Shown: piece by piece, positions 54,501-64,000 of the stretch | Numbering within the stretch: position 1 is the first letter of the stretch | Layout of the letters: the number at the start of each line of letters is the position of its first letter | From: Bolinopsis microptera | Taxonomy: Eukaryota; Ctenophora; Tentaculata; Lobata; Bolinopsidae | Length of the DNA stretch: 64,000 nt | Direction: 5' to 3' | Assembly (NCBI RefSeq): GCF_026151205.1 | Contig: NC_087081.1 | Coordinates: forward strand, 1,911,886-1,975,885 | Position numbers and translations under genes: made by a program | The notes under the pieces: generated by a model | The model's database searches: none | Seen by the model: the letters and a program-made list of their open reading frames with translations, nothing else | What the model was told of the DNA's origin: nothing

Positions 54501-56086
54501 CGTCACCTCCAAGTAGAAAGGGTACAAGTTAAGATATACCCTTTCTATTTGTTCACCGGTTTTGGAACCCTCGGGTCATGACTCATCATGTCACCAAGTA
54601 TCAACTTGATTTGATGAAAATTTAGGTAACCCTAATTTTTAGAAATGACATAAGTCAACTTAACCCCTTTTTATATCTAAAATAGCGCACCTAGACCGAT
54701 AAGTAAAAAGGATACAAATTGAGATGGTCCCTTTTAATAATTCATTCTTACCAAATTTTATATAGGTTAAAAGGGTATAAGTCTACATGTACCCCTTTAA
54801 AAACAAGACTGGTACGATTATAATTGTATGTATATTCCAACAAAACATTTTCTTATCGGGTTATTAACGACCTATTAGTATTCAAAGTATAAAAACCAAT
54901 TTAGTATAGTTTCACTTCCATTGTATAGCTGTAAAATATATATTCTAACACAATATCATTTATCTCTGAATCTTTAACAGATTATCAGGGAGATCCCGTT
55001 CTGTGTACATTAGTTCCTGAACTTGTACTGTAGGTTCAAGTTAATGTTTCTCTCTTTGTATTATCATTTATACAAATCCTTAAGCTGGGGTTGGATCTCA
55101 GAAAAAGTACAGGGGGTTATGGCCCCCGCGAGAGCGCTCGGCAAATATTTACAACTACAAGCCTGATTAATCCAAAATATTTCTCGTTATTTTCAAAATC
55201 GTATCGGTATCATAAGTGAAGTACATGAGTCTAGAAACGTCTGTTTTCCGTTTAATGCGTTATTAGGGCTTAATAATGTGATATATTTTGATAGTAATCT
55301 TTAGATTATGTCTAAAAGACGCAGAGGACACAAGGATAAGGAAGGAACGGTTGTTAAGCCAGGAGATAGGGTATCAGTTCCCCGAGACTATTTCGATCGT
55401 GAAGAAACCAGTTACTCAGCCACGTTATCCTGTGATATACTTGTGCTATGGGGAAGTATCATCACAATATCAAAATCAAATGGAAGAGCATACGTAAGAT
55501 TCGATGTGGATGGCAAAGGGGTTGACATTCCAGTAGCAGATCTTTCGAAAAGTTTGACCGGTACGATTGATGCAGTAACTGTTGAATCTACGAAGACTAC
55601 AGTCCAGGGTATTGGAGATGAGGAGCAGACAGAGAGTACAGTCCAGGTGATGTTGGAGGAGACGGTAATGACAGAGAGTACAGTTCACTACACTACTACC
55701 ACTTATCCACCAGGTTGGCCTTGAAAATATATAACGGCTTTGTTTGCAGTAGCACTGTTAATAAATAACTTTGGCTTGTTCCCATATTACTGGTTTGACT
55801 CTTGCCTTATATATATTTCGATCCTTGACCTTAATAGAACTAAGGCAGAACAAGGTATATTGTTTAACTTTTTGTGCGAATGGTGTTACACAAAATGTTT
55901 CGGAAAAGTACATAAGAATTGGTGAGTTGATATTCTGGAATGATGTCCATGGATTGAAATTCCATCGTATTTAGGTATTTGGTGTTCCTATTGCAGCTGT
56001 GCTACAATAAGTATAATATTATATAAATTAATAACGTCCTGTTTCAGCTGTTGAAACACAAATTGGAGATGGATCTGACTGGGCAA

Positions 56087-56727
56087 ATGAAGGAGGAAAC
56101 CGCTCTGAGGGAAATGAAGGAGGAAACCGCTCTGAGGCAAATGAAGGAGGAAACCGCTCTGGGGCAGATGAAGGAGGAAACCGCTCTGAGGCAGATGAAG
56201 GAGGAGACCGCTCTGAGGCAGATGAAGGAGGAAACCGCTCTGAGGCAGATGAAGGAGGAAACCGCTCTAAAGCAGACGAAGGAGGAAACCGCTCTGAGGC
56301 AGATAAAGGAGGAAACCGCTCTGAGGCAGATGAAGGAGGAAACCGCTCTGTGGCAGATGAAGGAGGAAACCGCTCTGAGGCAGATGAAGGAGGAAACCGC
56401 TCTGTGGCAGATGAAGGAGGAAACCGCTCTGAGGCAGATGAAGGAGGAAATCTTTCTGAGGCAGATGAAGGAGGTAACCGCTCTGAAGCAGACGAAGGAG
56501 GAAACCGCTCTGAGGCAGATGAACGAGGAAACCGCTCTGAGGCAGATGAAGGAGGAAACCGCTCTGTGGCAGATGAAGGAGGAAACCGCTCTGAGGCAGA
56601 TGAACGAGGAAACCGCTCTGAAGCAGATGAAGGAGGAGACCGCTCTGAGGCAGATGAAGGAGGAGACCGCTCTGAGGCAGATGAAGGAGGGAACCGCTCT
56701 GAGGCAGATGAAGGAGGAAACCAGAGA
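56087..56727 (+). repeat. 27-bp coding minisatellite, about 24 copies
   Basis: The unit GAAGGAGGAAACCGCTCTGA plus GGCAGAT is repeated without frame change and encodes the nine-residue ADEGGNRSE block. Variation is mostly synonymous or limited to a few positions (E/V, N/D, G/R). All six frames through the array are long and open, so other-frame ORFs here are artefacts. Confidence 0.95.
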
Positions 56728-58485
56728 AAGAGATTTCTCCAGTCAGATCTACCCACGCCCGACATTCTAGCCACGCCCGACCCCGAACAACCTGTTGCTG
56801 GCCAGAATACTGTGCAAGAACTAAAAGAAGGAAAGGAAGTATATCTGTTGGATAGCTGCGGCAAGAAACAGTTCAAAGCTAAATATCATCCTACTGATAA
56901 GGAAAACAGAATTGTCCACTGCCGTCACTTAAAAGATGACGAAGAAAGATTCTTGATAACATGTGTCTACAAGTCAAATATTACAAACTACGATGAAGAT
57001 TTCCACGTTGAAGATACCTACATTGCTTGGAGCACTTTATGTATCAGTCGAGAAAGTACACCCTCCCAATGCAATCGAGAGAAGGATTCCGCAGCAACTA
57101 GTGAAAAGCGGGCGAGGGATGAAAAGTATGACACTAGAGTAGACATCTTTTGGACCCATGTTCAGATTGCAATAGGAAGAGTCGAGAAAGGTATATGTAC
57201 TGAGGATATACAACAAGAAGTGGAAGTTAGTATGATCTTCGGAAAGAATGTAGACAATTTAAAAGAAAAGTCAAATGTTGAGAAGCTGCATTTCAAAATT
57301 GGAGACATTATTATGTGGCCTACAAAAGAGATGGAGGTTAGACTGGATGACAATATACCTCTAAAAAAAGTCGCCAGGAAAGAGACTGCAAGCACGAGAG
57401 CGAAAAAAAGAAAAGAAGAAAAATGTATAAAGATGACAACTTTCGATGACCCAATGGAGACCTGTAATTGCAGAGATAAGTGCTATAACAAGATAGATGC
57501 GAATACCCAACAAAGTATTCGTGAATTCTACTGGACACAGGAGAGGAGTGGTGAGTATGGTGACAACAACTTATTTCTGAGCAAACTCCTTAATAGAAAA
57601 CACAAACAGCGTGACACAGTTCTTACTTCAATAAGGAAGCACAACAGAAAGTATACAGTTCACTACTCTCTGCCAACAAGTGTACCCATATCCACAGAGG
57701 AAGATAAGGTTACTGTCTGTAAAACGATGTTTCTGAAGACTTTAGGGATCACAAACAAAAAAGTGACGGTAGTCTTAAAGAAAAAATATGATGAAAAATC
57801 AATGGTCCATGGGCATACCGGCAAAGCCTCAAACAACAGCACAATAACTAAAGATGTTTCCAGTATAATCAGGGCTCACCTGTCCAGCTTCCCGACAGTT
57901 CCATCACACTACCGGAGGAAGTACACAAAAAATAGGTACTTCGAGGATGATATGACTCCAAAGAAAATGTTCGATCTTTTCAAGACAAGCCATCCTACTA
58001 TTGTTATTAGTTTGTCGTCGTATAAGAAAGTACTGAATACTTTTCACATTGGGTTTTTCAAGCCAAAAAACGATCAATGTGACGAATGTACCAAGTACAA
58101 TAACTCAAACAAGATTGAAGAAGATATCATCTTATGGAATGAACACATTGCAAGGAAGGATGCCTGTAGAAGCTCAAAGAACGCAGACAAAGAGAGAGCA
58201 AAAGATGATCCAAAATTTGCTGCTTTGATAATCGATATGGAGGCAGTACAAAACTGTCCTAAAGCAAAATCTGGAGAATTTTATTATCTATCCAAGATAT
58301 CATGCTATAATCTTTCGTGCTACCATTTGAAAGATGGTACAAAGGTATGCTTCATGTGGGATTCGACAATGGGCTGCAGAGGATCAAATGAGGTGGGATC
58401 ATGTATTCTACACATACTTAGGAAATTGCCTAAAGAAACAGAAGAAGTTGCTATATGGGCGGATACATGTGGGGGGCAAAACAGG

Positions 58486-58977
58486 GGAAGTTGGTCGTTT
58501 AGCTCCGGACAGTCTATGCAACGTCTATGCAACGTCCGTGCAACAACAAAAGAACCGTCTATGCAACGTCTATGCAACGTCCCTGCACAATGAACACTCT
58601 ATGCACACTCCCTGCACGGTCAGTCTATGCAACGTCTATGCAACGTCTATGCAACGTCCCTGCACAGTACCATATGAACACACTTTTGTAATAACAGCTC
58701 CTCAACTTCACATTAACAACCGGCTACTAACCGGCACTTGAAAAGTGGCTACTAGCCGGCTAGTAGCCGGCTAGTAGCCGGCTAGTAGCCGGTGTTCATA
58801 TGGTACTGTGCAGGGACGTTGCATAGACGTTGCATAGACTGACCGTGCAGGGAGTGTGCATAGAGTGTTCATTGTGCAGGGACGTTGCATAGACGTTGCA
58901 TAGACGGTTCTTTTGTTGTTGCATGGACGTTGCATAGACGTTGCATAGACTGTCCGGAGCTAAACGACCAAGTTGCC
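58486..58977. mobile_element. 492-bp foldback element with 9-bp target duplication
   Basis: CAAAACAGG is duplicated at 58477-58485 and 58978-58986. The ends are near-perfect inverted repeats (GGAAGTTGGTCGTTTAGCTC and its complement) and the arms extend to about 190 bp each. They are built from repeated TCTATGCAACG and TCCCTGCAC words. The centre holds GCCGGCTAGTA repeats. A 9-bp duplication with long inverted arms suggests a Mutator-like (MULE) foldback. Removal restores the transposase frame (GGQNR to NKEN). Confidence 0.9.
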
Positions 58978-60500
58978 CAAAACAGGAACAAGGAAAATGC
59001 TGCTGTATTAATGTACTTTCTAAATGAAGAAGTAAAAACTACAAACCACAAAATCAAAAAGATCACTTTGAGGTTCTTCGAAAGAGGACATAACCAGAGC
59101 GAGGTTGATACTATACATCAGATACTCGAGCGAGCAAACAAAAACCAGGAGGTATTCGTACCAATAAGGTATAAAGAGCTCGCCCGGAGTGCTCAAGGAA
59201 GAAAACCTATCAAAACGTTTGATCTGGCATCTAATCAGTATCCAGTGTTTGACAACCACAAGTTGGCAGAGCAGAGTATTGTGAACAGAAACAGATACCG
59301 AGTGATTGAGGATAGAAAGCCCATAGTGAAGTTAGCAAGCTGGAAAACGGCTAAACAGATAAGTTTCACAAGGGGCAGTAGATCTGTTAGTATCAACTGC
59401 AATGCTGATCCCGAATCAGTAGGAGTGTTAGTCGACACCAGCAAAAAGTGCTATGTCCATGAGAAGAAAGAACTACGGTCAAAGAAGCGGCAGATCTTCA
59501 AGCTAACTAACTTATATGATGATACCACAGAGATCCCTGTTAGTCAGAAAGTTTTGTTGCCTCTTGTGAAGCTTTGTGAGAAAAACATTATACCAAGGGA
59601 ATATCATCAATACTATAAAGACCTCAGTTCAGTATGTGGCGGGGAGTCTGATGAAGAACATGCGTCTGAGGATTCTGATACCGATATGGAATAGCTATTT
59701 ATGTTTTAATAGTAATTAATAGTCTTCTAGTAATAATTTCATGTGTTTTATTTGTTTATTAGAATATATTACAATAAATTACAGGCTAATAAACATACTG
59801 ACCAGATGTAGTCTTTTGAGTTAAAAGGGTACATATAGAGATATACCCCAATATTAAACATGCTCGAACTTTGGTCCCAGCAAGTTAAAAGGGTACAACT
59901 TGATACAACAAGTTAAAAGGGTACAACTTGTTTTTCAATCCGTATTTAATTGACATCTATAATGATAAAACGGAAAATTTATGCTTTGTTCATTAATTAG
60001 CCTGTAGGGGTTGTCTAAGCAACATACTACTGCTTTCCAAGGGCACAATGCACAGCATTAAACAGTTTTTCTTGATTTACTCAAAACAGCACTTTTGCAG
60101 ATGTACCCTTTCTACTTGGAGGTGACGATATTCAAAGACAAATTTAAACAAATAGCACACGACCCTGCTGTTCAGTAGATATTATGTACTTGGACAGAGT
60201 GTAAAACGTGTGTACATCACTATTTTCAATGTAATGTACAATACCATTTGATGTAACCTGTATTCAGTGTGTGTAATTTTAATTTAGCATTTTAACTAGT
60301 ATAGAAGCATTTATTATATACTAACATTTATAACAATTTTAGCCTGAAGATGGCGTTGACGCCGAAAATTTGCCCTTACTCCTAACTTCCTTGTTTCACT
60401 TGTCCTTGTCTCTTCCAACCGGATAATATCCAGATATCAGTATTTCAATCATGAGACTAATAAACAGCGAACTACTCCGTTATTTGATGGTTAAAAATTC

Positions 60501-60802
60501 TTGTGAGTGTAGCTGATGATCATAGGATTTCTCTCAGATTTGAGTTTTAAGCTATGCAATGTGGCCTCAAACGACTTAGTAAAATTCATCGTAAAAAAGG
60601 GCAAAAAAGGCAGATTTAAGGCTTAAAATACCTATAACTCAAAAAGTTTCAGTTTTTTTGAAATAATTTTTACAGAATCGTAATCAGCTTGGTAAGACGA
60701 ACTAAAAGATTCGTCTTACCAAGCTGATTACGATCCTGTAAAAATTATTTCAAAGTCGTTTGAGGCCACATTGCATAGCTTAAAACTCAAATCTGAGAGA
60801 AA
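60501..60802. repeat. Inverted repeat within the outer element
   Basis: ATTTCTCTCAGATTTGAGTT...GCAATGTGGCCTCAAACGAC and ATTTTTACAG-ATCGTAATCAGCTTGGTAAGACGA are followed by their reverse complements around about 60700. The left arm has about 90 bp (60580-60670) that is not in the right arm. It belongs to the outer TTAA element. Confidence 0.75.
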
Positions 60803-60804
60803 CC

Positions 60805-61535
60805 CTACTCCAAAAAGTTTGATATGATCGGTTTACCCGTCTGATTGATGAGGTGGGTACTCTTCCTTACAGCCGTAGACTGGAAATCCTTAATTTGACA
60901 ACGCTGGCAGAGCGGCGAATACGTGGGGACCTTATTGAAGCTTTTAAGGTTATTAATGGCTTGACTGATTATGGTTCAGACTTGTTCAGACCAAGCAGAT
61001 CAGGTCTTAATCTGGTTTCATCCAATAGATGTAGTAAGAGTGTGACAAAGGTCAAGAATCTTCAGTGTTCTTTTCTTCCAGAGCGGGTTGTTCCTTATTG
61101 GAACAAACTCCCTTCGGAGGTGAAGAACTGCTTGACAGTTTTGAGTTTTAAAATTGGATTGGAAAGTTTTAAAAAGAATATGATTTCTAAATGTATTGTA
61201 AATGACTTTCATTTTTGGAATGTTTCGAAAGAAGTTTTAACAAGAATTGAAGGTACCAGTTATATCAGTAATAAGGAAAAACACAATGATTATCTGTGGT
61301 TCCATCCTTATGTAGCAAAGAAACGTTTTATAAATCTTTACTCCACTGGGAAGTATGAATAAATTAAATTTTGTAATGTTGTTTTTATTCATGATTAATA
61401 TTTGATAAATTATTACCTTTAAATTTGATGGAGAAATAGTTATTTTTCCATGTAGTGTGATGATACTTTGTAGACATTAGTGATGATGTTATGTCATAAT
61501 TTTTACTTTACTTTACTTTACTTTACTTTACTTTA
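60805..61535 (+). mobile_element. 5'-truncated CR1/L2-like LINE
   Basis: A 3' fragment with about 180 codons of ORF2 and a 3' UTR that ends in an (ACTTT)n tail (61500-61534). It sits between the inverted repeat and the right arm of the outer TTAA element. The same family has a shorter copy at 7344-7571. Confidence 0.8.
60820..61362 (+). pseudogene. LINE ORF2 C-terminal region
   Basis: The frame starts DRFTRLIDEVGTLPYSRRL and continues RRIRGDLIEAFKVINGL, then RVVPYWNKLPSEV and SFKIGLESFKKN. These are the standard C-terminal blocks of CR1/L2-clade ORF2 downstream of the RT palm. It is open to its stop at 61362 but lacks RT and endonuclease domains, so it is inactive. Confidence 0.85.
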
Positions 61536-62179
61536 GCTACACTCACAAGAATTTTTGAACCGATATCTGCTGACCCGGGTGATTGGTGAAATGTACAACT
61601 TTAGAAGTGGGAAAAATTTCAATTTTTATTTTTTCAACCTTGTTTGGTCTGTAACTTCGTCATTTATCGTTCAATTATATAATCCTTTCAATGGCTTCTT
61701 GTACGGATTGTAAGTAATGTTCAGTCAAAAAATCAGTCAAAAAACTTTCAAAATGGCCGAACTATCGGTATTACAGTGACAGACTTCTCAAAATTTTAAA
61801 AATTTTCGAAAAAGAAAAATATATTTTTTCTCAATGAGGTAATATTTTTAGAAAATGTTTAAGGTGTGCAATCTTATTCTTTTTGTCTATTTAACCATAA
61901 TATAAAATAAAATCGATGTTCGGGGCAAAAACGTTTTTGGTGTATCTCCCCTTAAAAGGCCCTCTGATGACTTATAACATGATTCAAAATCTGCACACAG
62001 GTAGGGTACATCATCTCATCCCTCTAATAAAGATATAAAAAGGAATACAAATATGCCATAAGATTCACTGCAGCTTTCTTCCTCCAAGAATCAAAGTGTA
62101 ATGATGTAAGGATGGATTCTAACATCTGCCTGTACAACCAACTTCATTCTCAAAGAAGGCCAACACTCAGCATGAAGCC

Positions 62180-62400
62180 TGTCCTGATCTTGCAGCTGTT
62201 GGACTGTATGCACCCTTTGAGAGAACATTCTTTAACATCAGGGTCACACATCAGAGTACAACTCAAATTCTTTTAAGCCACTAGATAAGATCAACAGTGG
62301 GTATGGGAAAGCTCAGAACAACGATTTCTACGAGTAGAGCGTAGTTCAGTCAGTCAGAGAAAGGATCCTTTGTTGTTTGTCCCACTAGTCCAATATTTGG
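62180..62400 (+). pseudogene. Retroelement-associated protein remnant
   Basis: The phrases GLYAPFERTFFNIRVTHQST and GSFVVCPTSPIFG, in frames separated by stops, resemble a segment found in many uncharacterised retroelement proteins of marine invertebrates (FERTFFDVRV ... SFTPLVFS). This is recalled family similarity only; the fragment is short and decayed. Confidence 0.4.
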
Positions 62401-62873
62401 AGGTAAGTGACTGCTCTGCACTGTCATGATTGTATAACATATATAATCAAGAGGCTTACATATGTCTCTGTATATATTTTATATATCGTATAACATACCT
62501 CTGAGATGATGGCTGACCAAAAAAGGAATCAAGTCAAAAATCATATGAGGAATGATTCAGGTTTGATTTGCTATGAAGCACATTCATTGTACTGAGGGAA
62601 ATCAAAGGAAGATCAACATCCCAGTATCTCAAACTGCAAAACAAATCCTTAAACCTTTTCCCTGAAAAAACAAACTTAGCTTTGTATAATTGACTAGGTC
62701 CCCTAGATTTGTAAATAATAATAAAAGTTGTATGGACGAAAAAATCCCGAAAAAATTTCAACTTGCCTGATCGTTAACCGCGATAGCGGTCAACGATTCA
62801 GTTTTACGAGTATCACCCGTTAACGATTAGGCGAGGTAAAATTTTTCCGCGGGTCGGTCGACCAGAGGGTAGT

Positions 62874-62990
62874 TGTCATACGTTGTATGACCCGCCGCGC
62901 ACGAGTGCGCGGCTCCCCTGTATCGTAGAAACTCTATATGCTATAGTGAAGCGACAGTGGGGGTCACCAAGTGATACAAGAGGGTAGTGG
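62874..62990. repeat. GC hairpin unit, inverted copy of 11735-11795
   Basis: GTCATACGTTGTATGACCCG, the hairpin GCCGCGCACGAGTGCGCGGC and CCCCTGTATCG follow in the inverse order of the unit at 11735-11795. Weaker similarity extends through 'agtgaagcgac-gtggg' to 'gtgatacaa'. Confidence 0.6.
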
Positions 62991-64000
62991 ATGATTTTTT
63001 TCAAGCAAAAACTGCTAGTTGGTTTTTGCTTGGTTTTTGCTATGACATGTGTTTAATTTCATGCAGCAGTCAGCTACTAGCAATCAGCTACTTTAGCAAT
63101 CAGCTATAATAGTAAAATAGCAATCAGCTATGATAGTATAATACACAGTATACACGGTAGATTGGGAAAAAGTCGATCAGTTCATATTCTAAATGTAAAT
63201 AATCATTTCCTGAGTGTAATGTGTATTTTTCAACAATCAGCAAAACTTTTTAAACCCGCGCCGCGCATTTTCTCGCAACAAACCTGTAGATCGGCGAGAT
63301 GCAAAGGATTGACATCGTGAATCAACAATCAAGCGCCAATACATTTACGAATGATCTGACACTCGTAAACTATTTGTTTCAATTAATATTTATATTCCAA
63401 GACCGAGTCGACGAATTCAATTTGGTGCGCGTCTTGATAGGTTAAAACCTACAATAAATATGCATGGTGATTCATGGTGCCGTGCTTAATCCCTTACCAC
63501 CTACGCGCGCCTTTTTGTGCAAACATTTTTATATTGGTTACATAGTTTTTTAGATTTAAAATTGATTTTATAGTATTTAAAAATATTTAGCAGTTCGTAC
63601 TTTATTTTGTATTTCAAAATTAATTGTTTGTAAATAAAAAGCAGTATTTTTTAAAAATCGTTTATTTTAGCTTTTTCAATAATTAACAACAAAATTGTGT
63701 TCGAATCATTTGTAGCAAATTTTTAGTTTATCGGAATAATTTAATTTTGAAATTTGGATCCCAGTGAAAATGTTAAAAAATAACGTCTGATAAAGCCTTC
63801 AACTTATTACAACCACTGCACAATTATAGGGGACAATATTTGTTTCAATATTGTTACTGCACTGTATATGTTTATTATTTGATAAGGGTGTCCAAAAAGG
63901 CAACAAGGTTATCATATCAGTGTCAATGACTCAAGAACGTTTGACAACGTAATTTATCATTTACAGTGGGTAAATGGTATTAACTAGTAAAAAACCATCC

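Larger units (their letters stand above)
55308..59694 (+). pseudogene. DDE-type transposase-like gene, interrupted by a foldback element
   Basis: Exon 1 (55308-55713) and exon 2 (56048 onward) join in phase 1 (cag|gttggc ... gtttcag). Exon 2 is cut at 58486 by a 492-bp foldback and resumes at 58978-59694. Domains in order: a Lys/Arg-rich start (MSKRRRGHKDKEG) and a compact beta-rich part in exon 1; a 9-residue repeat (ADEGGNRSE, over 20 copies); a middle part with a cysteine motif (CNCRDKCYNK) and VCKTMFLKTLGITN; then a probable RNase-H-like core. The core has ALIIDMEAVQ and WADTCGGQNR as candidate Asp positions and FFERGHNQSEVDTIHQ as candidate Glu/His region, with an acidic tail. The CGGQN and GHxxxEVDxxH phrases belong to a multi-copy animal protein family. 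Apart from the foldback, the frame is intact. Confidence 0.75.
54501..60127. mobile_element. 5.6-kb DNA transposon with 25-bp TIRs and its own transposase-like gene
   Basis: The ends CGTCACCTCCAAGTAGAAAG (continuing GGTAC) are exact inverted repeats. The flanking ATAT is duplicated (54497-54500 and 60128-60131); a 2-bp TA duplication with a slightly longer TIR is an equal reading. Subterminal regions carry repeated AAAAGGGTACAACTT-type words (54520-54800 and 59825-59935). One gene is carried (55308-59694). The superfamily is uncertain. Confidence 0.85.
53364..60487. mobile_element. Penelope-like element with inverted 5' fragment
   Basis: It is flanked by the 13-bp duplication ATGGTTAAAAATT (53351-53363 and 60488-60500). 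The left 500 bp (53364-53860) is an inverted copy of the element's own 3' end, a known habit of Penelope-like elements. It is followed directly by a forward, 5'-truncated copy (53861-54500, continuing at 60128-60487). The forward part codes for the GIY-YIG endonuclease end; no reverse transcriptase is left. The element was later split by the transposon at 54501-60127. Confidence 0.85.
53298..61951. mobile_element. Outer TTAA-flanked DNA transposon (host of the nest)
   Basis: GGGGAGATACACCAAAAACG and about 40 further bases at 53298-53360 match, inverted and with one mismatch in the first 60, the segment 61890-61951. Both ends are flanked by TTAA (53294-53297 and 61952-61955), as with Kolobok- or piggyBac-like targets. 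Own sequence remains only at 53298-53363, 60488-60802 and 61536-61951; the rest is later insertions. No transposase remains, so this was probably a short non-autonomous element before it was enlarged. Confidence 0.8.
61956..64000. other. Right flank, repeats and remnants
   Basis: No host gene is supported. A coding remnant lies at 62180-62400, a hairpin (ACCGCGATAGCGGT) at 62777, and the GC hairpin unit shared with 11735-11795 at 62874-62935. 'agcaatcagctat' is repeated four times at 63060-63135. From 63480 on the sequence is AT-rich without structure. Confidence 0.45.

Noticed and set aside
56028-56876. Long minus-strand ORF (Pro/Ser repeats) and a second plus-strand ORF (KEETALRQM repeats)
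   Set aside because: Every frame of the 27-bp minisatellite is open; only the ADEGGNRSE frame joins both flanking coding exons.
58320-58741. ORFs extending into the foldback (MHRRCIDGSF-type and others)
   Set aside because: They are made of the palindromic TCTATGCAACG repeats; the two copies facing each other at 58320-58577 and 58885 are the same arm read on opposite strands.

Overview
This is animal nuclear DNA: AT-rich, with GT-AG introns, a signal-peptide-first exon organisation and very many transposable elements. The host genes (an ER HSP70-family chaperone of the HYOU1/GRP170 type, a class A-like GPCR, a papain-family protease, a secreted thrombospondin type 1 protein, two AKR7-type reductases, a fatty-acid-hydroxylase-superfamily protein and a decayed KDM1A/LSD1 copy) indicate a metazoan, most likely a non-vertebrate. 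A cannot-link AG lies 2-14 nt upstream of the start codon in five genes, which would fit a lineage with spliced-leader trans-splicing (hydrozoan cnidarians, ctenophores and several others). The species itself cannot be read from the sequence.

Layout. 0-2.6 kb: two tandem aldo-keto reductase genes on the minus strand. 4.7-9.5 kb: a non-LTR retrotransposon broken by a 442-bp tandem duplication and by a 2.58-kb transposon flanked by an exact 8-bp target duplication. 9.5-13.2 kb: intergenic repeat islands. 13.2-14.5 kb: a secreted coiled-coil/TSP1 protein (minus). 15-17.3 kb: tandem and inverted repeats. 18.3-21 kb: a two-exon cysteine protease (plus) whose intron is almost filled by a terminal-inverted-repeat element. 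21.8-24 kb: the last three exons of an unrecognised Arg/Gly-rich, acid-tailed protein. 24.8-26.5 kb: a frameshifted, intron-containing KDM1A/LSD1 pseudogene. 29.8-45.4 kb: the C-terminal half of a HYOU1-like chaperone in ten exons, ending in KEEL; its 11.8-kb intron holds an antisense GPCR gene and several small elements. 46.4-50 kb: a TIR element with a hAT-like element nested inside. 50.7-51.9 kb: the hydroxylase-superfamily gene (minus). 53.3-62 kb: a four-level nest of transposons. 62-64 kb: retroelement remnants and repeats.

The nest at 53.3-62 kb is the most informative part. An outer element bounded by TTAA and about 62-bp inverted ends (53298-61951) was hit by a Penelope-like element with a 13-bp target duplication (53364-60487). 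That was hit by a 5.6-kb DNA transposon with 25-bp inverted ends (54501-60127), which carries a one-intron DDE-type transposase-like gene. That gene was in turn hit by a 492-bp foldback element with a 9-bp target duplication (58486-58977). Removing each insert plus one target copy rejoins the older reading frame or sequence, so the order of events can be read directly.

The host genes do not form one pathway; they are neighbours. The HYOU1-like gene serves ER protein folding, the protease and TSP1 protein enter the secretory route, and the two reductases look like a recent tandem duplication. Coordinates of exons come from splice consensus plus reading frame, without transcript evidence.
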